A stretch of DNA of 64,000 nt from JAMXLO01 sp036265005 (GTDB lineage Bacteria; Pseudomonadota; Alphaproteobacteria; Acetobacterales; Acetobacteraceae): contig DATAPW010000081.1 in NCBI GenBank assembly GCA_036265005.1, positions 30,226 through 94,225 on the forward strand. The letters are read 5' to 3'. This document shows, piece by piece, positions 33,247-41,565 of the stretch (position 1 is the first letter of the stretch; every line of letters starts with the position of its first letter). The notes below the pieces were generated by a model, which was not told where the DNA came from, made no database searches, and worked only from the letters and a program-made list of their open reading frames with translations. The position numbers and the translations under genes were made by a program.

Positions 33247-34275
33247 ATGAAAGTGCCGCGCCGAGCGCTGCTGTCCTTGCCTTTTGCCGCCGGCTTCGGC
33301 GGTGCGGCGCTGGCGCAGGATGCCGACTGGGCGAAAGTGGTGGATACCGCGAACAGGCAAGGCCATCTGGTCATCCTGCACAACACCCCACCGCCGCTTG
33401 GCGATCTCTGGCTGGCCGAGTTCCACAAGGCGTTCCCGAAGATCGACGTGGAAGCCACGCGGCTCGGAAGCTCCGAGCTGATGCAGCGCTTCAGCACCGA
33501 ATATGCCGCCGGCGTTTCGCAGAGCGACGCGGTGATTACCCTGTGGGACGACACGCTGACGAAGTGGGTCGAGAACGGCTGGGTGCGGACATGGGCGCCG
33601 GCGGAAGCCGCGGCATTCCCGGCTCGGTACAAGCGCAACGACCAGTTCTATACACTGCAGCTCATTCGATCGAGCCTGGTATCCAACAAGTCGCGCGTGC
33701 GCGAGGCCGACGCTCCGAAGGAGTGGACCGACTTCTTCGACGCGAAGTGGAAGGACAAGATTGGCATGGACCCGCCATGGCGATCGGTCGCCGTGCAGGA
33801 GATGCTGGCGTACTGGGATCGTCTCGGCATGAAGGATGTTGGGAACCGATTGAAGGCCAATGGTGTGCGGTTCTTCAATGGCAGCGCCGGCGTGATCCAG
33901 GCGGTCATCCGCGGCGATATCCAGGTGGCCGCGGTGATCGATCCGCCGGTGATCAGTGCGCTGGCAGATGGCGCGCCGATCCGCGTGACCTATCCGGCGT
34001 CCGGCGTTCCGGCGATCGCCACCACCGCGTTCCTGCCGGCGAAGGCGCCGCATGCCGAAGTGGGTATGGTGTTCCTGAACTGGGCGATGAGCGAGGCAGG
34101 CCAGCAATCGTTCCAGGACATTGTCGGATCGCCGGTGGTACGGCCCGGAATCAAGCCGCCCAAGCTGGTGCCGGGTGTGCAGGACATGAAAATCGTCCTC
34201 AGCACGGACCTGCTGAATCCCGGCAACCAAAAGTCGATCATCGAGGAATGGCGCTCGGTGTTCGGGCTGCAGTAG
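33247..34275 (+). CDS. Iron/polyamine-type (AfuA/PotD-like) ABC substrate-binding protein
   Basis: A 342-residue periplasmic binding protein with signal MKVPRRALLSLPFAAGFGGAALA. The mature part has the family 1/AfuA layout: GHLVILHNTPPPLGDLWLAEFHKAFPKIDVE, QRFSTEYAAGVSQSDAVIT, PKEWTDFFDAKWKDKIGMDPPW and GSPVVRPG. Relatives bind ferric complexes, thiamine, phosphonates or organic acids. Its likely channel (35778) and ATPase (37601) lie downstream on the same strand but are separated from it by an antisense MmgE/PrpD gene. The GGAGGAAACCCT-type site precedes ATG 33247. Confidence 0.9.
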   Translation: MKVPRRALLSLPFAAGFGGAALAQDADWAKVVDTANRQGHLVILHNTPPPLGDLWLAEFHKAFPKIDVEATRLGSSELMQRFSTEYAAGVSQSDAVITLWDDTLTKWVENGWVRTWAPAEAAAFPARYKRNDQFYTLQLIRSSLVSNKSRVREADAPKEWTDFFDAKWKDKIGMDPPWRSVAVQEMLAYWDRLGMKDVGNRLKANGVRFFNGSAGVIQAVIRGDIQVAAVIDPPVISALADGAPIRVTYPASGVPAIATTAFLPAKAPHAEVGMVFLNWAMSEAGQQSFQDIVGSPVVRPGIKPPKLVPGVQDMKIVLSTDLLNPGNQKSIIEEWRSVFGLQ

Positions 34276-34291
34276 CCGGTGTCAAGTGGGG

Positions 34292-35689
34292 TCAGCCGCT
34301 GACTGCGTTCGCCAGGGCCGCGGCATCGGTGTCTTCAAGCTGCAGCACCACCTGTTCCAACAGTGCAGCCTGCGTCGGGGAAAACGCCAACCCTGCCGAG
34401 GCACGGTATTTGGCGACGATGTCTGCCGCATCCATTGCGCGATCGCCCATGCCCAGGTTAACCCGAATGTATTCCCGGTGCGTATCGCCGCTTGTGGTGA
34501 CGACACGCACACCGCCGGAATTGTATTCCGGAAATGCCGTGTCGGGATCAGCAATACATTCCACCTTCGCCGCCAATGCGAGGATTTCCGGATCCTGCAG
34601 CGCCTCCGGCGTCAGCTCAGCCAGGCCGAAGCGGCCACGCAGCAGGCAGGCCGCGGTGATGAACTGCGCGCTGAATTTTGCGTCATAGTCATTGGCCGGC
34701 CGGCATTTGCGCGAGCCGGGTTCGGCAATGATCGGCAGCGTGTCCTTGGGGATCTCCGCCACGACGCGCTCAATATCCGTCTGGCGCAGACCGAACTTCT
34801 GATGCAGCCGGATCGCTGCCTCGGCGCAGCCATGGGCGAAATGGCAGGCGGGATACGGTTTCACCGCGGTCTGCAACATGGTCCATGTGCTGCCCAGTCC
34901 GTCGGTCATCTGCGAATAGTCGATCTCGGGCAAATGCGTCTGGACATGGGTTTCAAAGAACCCGAACCGGCCCTCGTAGGCCCGCGTCGGTCCGAAGAAG
35001 CCGTGTTGTGCGAGGGTCGCCGCCGTGATGCCCGCCACCGCGCCCCATGCCGGGTGCAGGCGCTTCGTCCACGCACCCTCCTCCAGGAACACCTGAACGG
35101 CCGAGGATGTGCTCGCGGTGATGCCCTGTGCCGACACCAGCCCCGGCGCGTCCAGTCCCAGGAGTTTGCCGGCCACCACCGCCGAACTGAAATGCGCGAC
35201 CAGCCCGGTGGCGTGAAAGCCGATGTGATGGAAGATGCCGCGCGCCGCGGCACCGATGCGGATCGCCGTCTCCATTCCCGCCGCATAGGCGGTCAGCATG
35301 TCACGCCCGCTGGCGCCGCGGACCTGCCCGACGCCGAGTACGGCGGGCAGGCAGGCAACCGTCGGATGCAGAATGCCGAGGAAGTTGCTGTCATCGAAAT
35401 CCAGGCCGTGCAGCAGCACGCCATTCACCAGCGCCGCATCGCGCAGCGGCAGATGGACCGCACTGCCGATCACGGCGCACGGCCCGTCGCCGCCGAGCGC
35501 CCGCGCTCCTGCAAGCGTCGCCTTGGCGAAATCGTACCCGGTCGCCGCAAGCCCGCAGCCCAGCGCATCCAGGATCAACAGCTTCGCAAGGTCACGCACC
35601 TGTGGCGGGATGTCATCGTAGCGCAATGCCGCGGCGAAATCCGCCAGTGCGCGGGACGGCGATGCCTGCTGGTCTAGCTGCGCGTCCAT
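34292..35689 (-). CDS. MmgE/PrpD family protein 2 (divergent type)
   Basis: A 465-residue MmgE/PrpD protein. It has HGLDFDDSNFLGILHPTVACLPA, IFHHIGFHATGLVAHFSSA and KPYPACHFAHGCAEAA, but the TMTKPLH segment of the neighbouring paralogues is replaced by KRLHPAWGAVAGITAA, so it forms its own type, closer to general 2-methylcitrate dehydratase-like proteins. Its start is taken as ATG 35689; the longer open frame upstream overlaps the permease gene. It lies on the minus strand between the binding-protein and permease genes, convergent to the former and divergent to the latter. Confidence 0.9.
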   Translation of the reverse strand: MDAQLDQQASPSRALADFAAALRYDDIPPQVRDLAKLLILDALGCGLAATGYDFAKATLAGARALGGDGPCAVIGSAVHLPLRDAALVNGVLLHGLDFDDSNFLGILHPTVACLPAVLGVGQVRGASGRDMLTAYAAGMETAIRIGAAARGIFHHIGFHATGLVAHFSSAVVAGKLLGLDAPGLVSAQGITASTSSAVQVFLEEGAWTKRLHPAWGAVAGITAATLAQHGFFGPTRAYEGRFGFFETHVQTHLPEIDYSQMTDGLGSTWTMLQTAVKPYPACHFAHGCAEAAIRLHQKFGLRQTDIERVVAEIPKDTLPIIAEPGSRKCRPANDYDAKFSAQFITAACLLRGRFGLAELTPEALQDPEILALAAKVECIADPDTAFPEYNSGGVRVVTTSGDTHREYIRVNLGMGDRAMDAADIVAKYRASAGLAFSPTQAALLEQVVLQLEDTDAAALANAVSG

Positions 35690-35777
35690 GTGCAATCCCC
35701 CCGCTCGCCACCGCAATAATGCGATGCTAACCATAGGCGCGCGGCAGGAATGCCAGCAAGCGGACGGAGGAAACAGC

Positions 35778-37496
35778 ATGCGCTCAGGCGGCACCATGCC
35801 GCTGCCGACGGTTGGCGTGCCGCACGCCGGGCGCAGGCGTTGGATATCTTCCGACGCCGCGGTTGGTGCGATCTTCGCGGTCACCTTCATCGTGACCGCG
35901 TTCCTGATCGTGACGCCGCTTGCCTCGTTGCTGTATGGCAGCTTCCGCACCGGCGGCCCTGGCACACATGCCGCCTACACGCTGAAGAACTGGCTCGACC
36001 TCACCAGCAGCGGCGTGATCGGCACTCTGATCACCACCTGCGTCATCGCTGTGCTTACCGCTGTTATCAGCACCGCGTGCGGCGGATTGATGGCATGGCT
36101 GATCTATCGTACCGATTTCCGCTACAAGCGCCTGCTGGTCGCAGCGATCGGACTGAGCTTCTTCTTTCCTGGATTTATCCTGGCCATGGCCTGGGTGATC
36201 CTTGCGTCGCCCGGCGGCATCTTCAACGATATCCTGTCCGATGCACTCGGCATCGAAGCATTCTTCGACATCTACTCCAGCCCCGGCATCGTCTGGATCC
36301 AGGTGCTGCATATCACGCCGTTCGCGTTCTTCACGCTGCGCAGCCCGTTGCTCTCGATGGACTCCAGTCTCGAGGAAGCCGCCTATGCATCAGGGGCCAA
36401 TCCCTGGTCGGTGGTACGCCGCGTCACCTTGCCGTTGATGCTGTTCCCGCTGCTCTCCAGCCTGTTGCTGTGCTTCGTGCTGTCGGTGGAGCAGTTCGCC
36501 ATTCCCGCCATGGTTGGCATTCCGGGCCACGTGAATGTCCTGGCGACGGAACTGTATCTGCTGACCAGCTTCTCGCCGCCGAACACCGGACTGGCCGCCG
36601 CGGTCGGCCTGGCAATGAGTGCCGTCACCGGCCTTTCCATTTTCGCACAGCGCCGCATCGTGCATCGCCGCGGCGCGCCGACGGTGACCGGACGAGGCTA
36701 CCGCATTCGCCCGCTTCGCCTCGGCCGGATGCGCCCGGTCGCACATTGTGCCTGCTTCGCCTATGTGCTGCTGAGCTTTGTCATTCCCGCCATCGCACTG
36801 GTCTATACGTCGCTGATCAAATTCTTCGTCGCGAATCCATTCGACGCCGCCTACACACTGCGGAATTATCAGCAGATCCTCGACAGCCCGGGCACGGTGC
36901 GGTCGTTCTGGAATACGCTGATCGTGTCAGGGGGCGGTGCGTTGCTCGGCTTGCTGCTGGGCACACTGATTGCCTACTCGACGCATCGGCTGAAGCCGCA
37001 CGGCTATCGGGCGTTGGACATCCTGGCCTCGCTGCCATTCGGGATTCCCGGGATCGTCATCGGCCTGGGGTTCCTGTGGTCGTATGTCTACCTGCCGATC
37101 TACGGTACGCTCTGGGTGCTGGTGTTTTGCTATGTCGCCCGCTTCCTGCCCTATGCCACGGAGACGATCGGCGCGCAGGTCGTGCAACTCGATCGCGCGC
37201 TGGAGGAAGCCGCCTGGGCTTCCGGCGCGCATCGCATTGCCAGCTTTCGCCGCATCGTGCTGCCGTTGTTGCGGCCGGCGTTGCAAAGTGCCTATTTCCT
37301 GCTGTTTATCGCCTATTTTCGCGAGATCGCCGCGGCAGCGCTGATCTACACTGCCAGCACACAGGTGCTGTCGATTTCCATCTGGGCGTTCTTCGAAAAT
37401 GCCAACTGGGGCGTGGCCAGTGCTTTGTCGGTGATCGCCACGTTGATCACCGTAGCCCTGATGGCGGCCGTGATGCGCGCGCCGCTGCGGCTGTAG
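35778..37496 (+). CDS. Iron-type ABC transporter permease, two fused transmembrane domains
   Basis: A 572-residue permease of the FbpB/AfuB class, with two homologous membrane domains of about six spans each. The first EAA loop is SLEEAAYASGANPWSVVRRVTLPLM and the second is ALEEAAWASGAHRIASFRRIVLPLL; duplication is plain. The first domain starts near residue 28 (AVGAIFAVTFIVTAFLIVTPLASLL). ACGGAGGAAACAGC precedes ATG 35778. It is divergent from MmgE/PrpD protein 2 and pairs with the ATPase at 37601. Confidence 0.93.
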   Translation: MRSGGTMPLPTVGVPHAGRRRWISSDAAVGAIFAVTFIVTAFLIVTPLASLLYGSFRTGGPGTHAAYTLKNWLDLTSSGVIGTLITTCVIAVLTAVISTACGGLMAWLIYRTDFRYKRLLVAAIGLSFFFPGFILAMAWVILASPGGIFNDILSDALGIEAFFDIYSSPGIVWIQVLHITPFAFFTLRSPLLSMDSSLEEAAYASGANPWSVVRRVTLPLMLFPLLSSLLLCFVLSVEQFAIPAMVGIPGHVNVLATELYLLTSFSPPNTGLAAAVGLAMSAVTGLSIFAQRRIVHRRGAPTVTGRGYRIRPLRLGRMRPVAHCACFAYVLLSFVIPAIALVYTSLIKFFVANPFDAAYTLRNYQQILDSPGTVRSFWNTLIVSGGGALLGLLLGTLIAYSTHRLKPHGYRALDILASLPFGIPGIVIGLGFLWSYVYLPIYGTLWVLVFCYVARFLPYATETIGAQVVQLDRALEEAAWASGAHRIASFRRIVLPLLRPALQSAYFLLFIAYFREIAAAALIYTASTQVLSISIWAFFENANWGVASALSVIATLITVALMAAVMRAPLRL

Positions 37497-37505
37497 CAGT
37501 GTCAT

Positions 37506-37570
37506 GGTGATGCAGGTGGCGGCAATGATGCGCCCGTCTCGATCGGTTTCGCTGCGCTCTGCCCATCACC
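37506..37570. repeat. Small REP-like palindrome between permease and ATPase
   Basis: GGTGATG (37506-37512) and CATCACC (37564-37570) are the outer arms, and the inner CGGTTTCGCTGCGCTCTGCCCATC resembles the common TGGGTTTCGCTTCGC repeat class also seen at 42931. It is a degraded or partial copy that separates two operon genes by 104 bases. Confidence 0.5.
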
Positions 37571-37600
37571 CGTTGGCGCTGAACCGGTACTAGGAGCCGT

Positions 37601-38716
37601 ATGGGTATCGTTGTCGAAAATCTGGTGAAGCGTTTCGATGGCCGCACCATCATCGACCATGTCAGCTTCGACATCGCCGACGGCGAGCTGGTCAGTCTGC
37701 TCGGTCCATCGGGCTGCGGCAAGACCACCACCCTGCGCTGCATCGCCGGACTGGAAACGCCGGAGGAAGGCCGCATCACAATCGATGGCGAGGTGGTGTT
37801 CGATCACCGTGCGGGCATCATGGTGGAACCCTGGCATCGCAGCATCGGCATGGTGTTCCAGTCCTACGCGATCTGGCCGCATCTGACGGTGTTCGAGAAC
37901 GTTGCCTTCCCGCTGCGCATTCGCCGCATGGCGCGCGCGGACGTGACCAATCGCGTCGCGCGGGCGCTCGACATGGTGGGGTTGGGCGCGGTTGCCGATC
38001 GCTCGGCGCAGCTTTTGTCCGGCGGGCAGCAGCAGCGCGGGGCGGTGGCGCGCGCCATTGTGCATTCACCGGCGGTGCTGCTGTTCGACGAGCCGCTGTC
38101 CAACCTCGATGCCAAGCTGCGCGACCACACGCGAGCGGAAATCCGTCGGCTGCAACGCGAGCTGCGCGTGGCCACCGTGTACGTCACGCACGACCAGGCC
38201 GAGGCGCTGTCGCTGTCGGATCGCATCCTGGTGATGCGCGACGGTGTCATTCGCCAGGCTGGCACGCCGCAGCATATCTACGGCCAGCCGCACGACATGT
38301 TCGTCGCGGATGCGGTCGGCGCGGCGAATTTCTTCGACATCGAAATCCGTGCGATCGGCGATGGCGGCCTGCAGGGCATTGCAGCGGACGGCACAGCGAT
38401 CCATGCAGTCGGCGGCCCTCTATCGCCAGGTCCCGGCCGGGTGATGGTGCGTCCTGACAAACTACGGATCGTGGCGCACAGCAATGATGCGGCTCCGCCA
38501 GCATTGAACCATCTGCGAGGGACGGTGCAGCAGCGGCTGTTCCTTGGCGGCCATTTCGAATACGCAGTCGCCGTCGGCTCTACCGTCTTCCGGGTGTTTT
38601 CGACCGACGAAATAGCCGAGGCGAGTGCGGTGGTGGTGTCCTTTGAGCCGCAGGACTGTATCCTGCTGGCGCCGGACGATGCGCCAAGGCAAGGAGATGT
38701 GACGCCATGGGCCTGA
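37601..38716 (+). CDS. ABC transporter ATP-binding protein (AfuC/PotA type) with TOBE domain
   Basis: A 371-residue ATPase. Walker A is GPSGCGKTT (about 35-43), the Q-loop is VFQSYAIWPHLTVFENVAFPL (the WPHLTV form is typical of iron importers), the signature is LSGGQQQRGAVARAI, Walker B is VLLFDEPLSNLDAKL, and the H-loop is VTHDQAEALSLSD. The C-terminal about 120 residues form a TOBE domain (PGPGRVMVRPDKLRIV). It serves the permease at 35778. The stop overlaps the next MmgE/PrpD gene by 10 bases, which ties transport to the catabolic genes. Confidence 0.93.
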   Translation: MGIVVENLVKRFDGRTIIDHVSFDIADGELVSLLGPSGCGKTTTLRCIAGLETPEEGRITIDGEVVFDHRAGIMVEPWHRSIGMVFQSYAIWPHLTVFENVAFPLRIRRMARADVTNRVARALDMVGLGAVADRSAQLLSGGQQQRGAVARAIVHSPAVLLFDEPLSNLDAKLRDHTRAEIRRLQRELRVATVYVTHDQAEALSLSDRILVMRDGVIRQAGTPQHIYGQPHDMFVADAVGAANFFDIEIRAIGDGGLQGIAADGTAIHAVGGPLSPGPGRVMVRPDKLRIVAHSNDAAPPALNHLRGTVQQRLFLGGHFEYAVAVGSTVFRVFSTDEIAEASAVVVSFEPQDCILLAPDDAPRQGDVTPWA

Positions 38717-40074
38717 CTGCCGAATTGTCGTCCCGGATCGCCGCAGCGCGTTTCGAGGATTTACCGCCGGAAGCCGTGGCGGCTGCTCGCCGGCTGGTGC
38801 TGGATGGATTGGCGGTCGCGTTGGCTGGTGCGGTGGAGGAAGACGCAATCCCCATTTTGGCGGCGCACTACCGCAGGCTCGGCGGCGAGCCGCTATGCAC
38901 CGCCATCGCCTGCGGCTTCCGCACCGATCCGGTGCGCGCGGCTGCGCTGAATGGCGCGGCGATGCACGTGCTGGACTTCGAGCCGATGTGGAGTCCGGCG
39001 ACGCACGCGCTTTCCACCACGCTGCCGGTGGCGCTCGCATTGGCGGAAGCGCGCGGCGCGCCAGGGCGCGAGGTGCTGACCGCCCTGGTGAAGGGCATCG
39101 AGATCCAGGGCTGGCTGCGCGAGGCGTCCGGCCAGTTCACGCCGGACGTGCTGCAATTCCATCCGCCGGGATTGGTCGGCCCGATGGGAGCGGTAGCGGC
39201 CGCCGGGCACTTGCTCGGCCTCGACGCCGGGCGATTGGCCAATGCGTTTGGCATCGCCGCATCGCGCGCCGGCAGCGTATTCGGCAATGTCGGCACGATG
39301 ACCAAGTCGACGCATTGCGGCCAGGCCGGCTCGCTTGGCCTCGAAGCGGCGCTCCTCGCGGAATCCGGCTTCACCGGCGACGCGGCGACGTTCGAATCTC
39401 CGCAGGGCTACGCTGCAACCTTCTATCGCGGAGCGTTCGTGCCGGCCGAGTTGGCAAAGTTCGGCCAGCACCCGTGGCGCGTGGTGCAGCCCGGCTATGC
39501 GATCAAGATGTTCCCCAGCCAGTTCGGCACGCATTTCGTCATCACCGCCGGGCTGGCGCTGAACAAGCAGATTCCCGATCCGGCAGCGATCCGGTCCGTC
39601 ACGCTGACCGCACCGGTGATGTCCTATGTCAATCGGCCGCAACCCGATACCGGGCTATCGGGCAAGTTCAGCCTGCAATACACGCTGGCCAGTGCGTTGC
39701 TCGACGGCAAGGTCGGCATCGGAACGTTCACCGATGCGCGGCTGCACGCGCCTGACATGCAGGTGCTGTTGCGGAAGATTGCTGTGCGACTGGACCCGGC
39801 GATTCCGGCGCGGTTCGAGACAATGCACGTGTTGCTGTCCGTCGAGCTGGCGAACGGGCAGGTGCTGGAAACACGCTGCGATGGACCGCGTGGCATGTGG
39901 GGCCAGCCGCCGATCGCCGAGGCCGATCACCTCGTGAAGGTGCGCGATTGCCTGTCGGTGCAGTTGACGCGCGATGATGTGGAGCGTTGCATCGAGCTTG
40001 CATCGTCGATCGAGACACTGACGGCGCCGCAGGTCGGCGAACTGATGTCGCTGGTGGGAACAAGGAACGCCTGA
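38707..40074 (+). CDS. MmgE/PrpD family protein 3 (HVLDFEP type)
   Basis: A 455-residue MmgE/PrpD protein of the second type. In place of HALDFDD it reads AAMHVLDFEPMWSPATHALSTTLP, and the lysine segment is NVGTMTKSTHCGQAGSLGLEAAL. The later FPSQFGTHFVITAGLAL is shared only with the protein at 41566, which appears more than half identical by eye. The start ATG overlaps the ATPase stop by 10 bases. TcuA follows with no gap (TGAATG). The loss of one acidic residue of the LDFDD motif suggests a different reaction from types 1 and 2. Confidence 0.91.
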   Translation: MGLTAELSSRIAAARFEDLPPEAVAAARRLVLDGLAVALAGAVEEDAIPILAAHYRRLGGEPLCTAIACGFRTDPVRAAALNGAAMHVLDFEPMWSPATHALSTTLPVALALAEARGAPGREVLTALVKGIEIQGWLREASGQFTPDVLQFHPPGLVGPMGAVAAAGHLLGLDAGRLANAFGIAASRAGSVFGNVGTMTKSTHCGQAGSLGLEAALLAESGFTGDAATFESPQGYAATFYRGAFVPAELAKFGQHPWRVVQPGYAIKMFPSQFGTHFVITAGLALNKQIPDPAAIRSVTLTAPVMSYVNRPQPDTGLSGKFSLQYTLASALLDGKVGIGTFTDARLHAPDMQVLLRKIAVRLDPAIPARFETMHVLLSVELANGQVLETRCDGPRGMWGQPPIAEADHLVKVRDCLSVQLTRDDVERCIELASSIETLTAPQVGELMSLVGTRNA

Positions 40075-41559
40075 ATGTACGACTACGACGTTATCGTCAT
40101 CGGCGCCGGCAATGCGGCGCTGGCGGCCTCGGTGTCTGCCAGGGAGAACGGCGCCGAGAAGGTGCTGGTGTTGGAGAAGGCACCGCGCGCCATGCGCGGG
40201 GGCAACACGCACTGGAGCGGCGGCGTGTTGCGCTTCGCCTTCGACGATCCGCAGGAGATCGCGCCGCTGCTGCCCGGCGTGGAGAACGACTACGAGGATT
40301 TCTTCGGTGGCGTCTCACCTTATCCGAAGGATCGCTATCTCGCTGACCTGCAACGAGTCACGTCCGGGCGCACCGATCCGGAACTCTCCAACATCCTGGT
40401 GTCCAATTCGAAGGATACCGTGTTCTGGATGAACAGGAACGGCGTGAAGATGGAGCCGGCGATCGGCGTCGCCGGCGTGAAGCGCGGCAACGTGGTGGTC
40501 TGGCCGCCAGGCCTGATCGTGCGCGCGGCGCATGAAGGCGTCGGTCTGTCCACATCGTGGTTCGCTGCCGCCGAACGGGTCGGCGTGGAAATCCGTTACG
40601 AGAACGCCGCCACCGAGCTGATGGTCGATCAGCGCGGCCGCATCATCGGCGTGAAGGTGCGCGACAATGACGGCATTCGCGAAGTCACTGCCAAGGCGGT
40701 GGTGCTTGGCTGCGGCGGGTTCGAGGCCAATGTGCAGATGCGCACACAGCATATCGGCCCGCTGGTGGGCGCGGCGAAGGTGCGTGGCACGCCGCACAAC
40801 CAGGGTGACGGCTTGCGCATGGCGCTGGCGATCGGCGCGCTGCCGTGGGGCCAGTGGAGCGGCTGCCACGCAACGCCGATCAGCGCTGACTGGGGTGAAT
40901 TCGCGCCGCGCGCGCTGACCGATCGCAGCAACCGGCTGAGCTATCTGTACGGCGTGATGCTCAACCGCCAGGGGTTCCGCTTTGTCGATGAAGGCGAGGA
41001 CACCAACCTTTACACCTATGCCAAATTTGGCCGCGCGATCCTGGCGCAGCCTGGCGCCAAGGCGTGGCAGATCTTCGACCAGAAGGTCGTGCATCTGCTG
41101 GAGCCACGCTATTCCACCAGCAAGCCGCTGACCGCCGATACGCTGGAGGAACTCGTCGAACAGCTCGACATTGACGACAGGAAGCAGGCGGTGAAGACGC
41201 TGCACGCGTTCAATGCCGCCGCGCGCAATGCCGATGAAGGGTTCGATCCGTCGCGCAAGGATGGCGTGTCCACCAACGGGCTGACGCCGGAGAAGACCAA
41301 CTGGGGCATCAAGCTGGATACGCCGCCGTTCTATGCCTACAGCGCCACCGGCGGCATCACCTTCACCTTCGGCGGCGTGAAGGTGAACGAGAACACGCAG
41401 GTGATGGGCACCGACTGGCGGCCGTTGAAGGGCCTGTATGCCTGTGGCGAGATGATCGGCGGCCTGTTCTACGACAACTACCCGGCCGGCACCGGTTTGG
41501 TTTCCGGCGCAACGTTCGGCCGCATCGCCGGTCGCAACGCGGCGGCGGAGAAGGGGTAA
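40075..41559 (+). CDS. tcuA: FAD-dependent tricarballylate dehydrogenase-like protein
   Basis: A 494-residue flavoprotein of the fumarate reductase/succinate dehydrogenase family. The FAD Rossmann motif is VIVIGAGNAALAASVSARE at residues 6-24. Typical TcuA features are LEKAPRAMRGGNTHWSGG, the VVLGCGGFEAN strand, RLSYLYGVMLNRQGFRFVDEGED and the C-terminal ACGEMIGGLFYDNYPAGTGLVSG. TcuA oxidises tricarballylate to cis-aconitate. TcuB, the electron carrier, and TcuC, the usual carrier, are not adjacent. It is nested between two closely related MmgE/PrpD genes, which could act on the product; the assignment is at family level. Confidence 0.87.
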   Translation: MYDYDVIVIGAGNAALAASVSARENGAEKVLVLEKAPRAMRGGNTHWSGGVLRFAFDDPQEIAPLLPGVENDYEDFFGGVSPYPKDRYLADLQRVTSGRTDPELSNILVSNSKDTVFWMNRNGVKMEPAIGVAGVKRGNVVVWPPGLIVRAAHEGVGLSTSWFAAAERVGVEIRYENAATELMVDQRGRIIGVKVRDNDGIREVTAKAVVLGCGGFEANVQMRTQHIGPLVGAAKVRGTPHNQGDGLRMALAIGALPWGQWSGCHATPISADWGEFAPRALTDRSNRLSYLYGVMLNRQGFRFVDEGEDTNLYTYAKFGRAILAQPGAKAWQIFDQKVVHLLEPRYSTSKPLTADTLEELVEQLDIDDRKQAVKTLHAFNAAARNADEGFDPSRKDGVSTNGLTPEKTNWGIKLDTPPFYAYSATGGITFTFGGVKVNENTQVMGTDWRPLKGLYACGEMIGGLFYDNYPAGTGLVSGATFGRIAGRNAAAEKG

Positions 41560-41565
41560 CGAACA

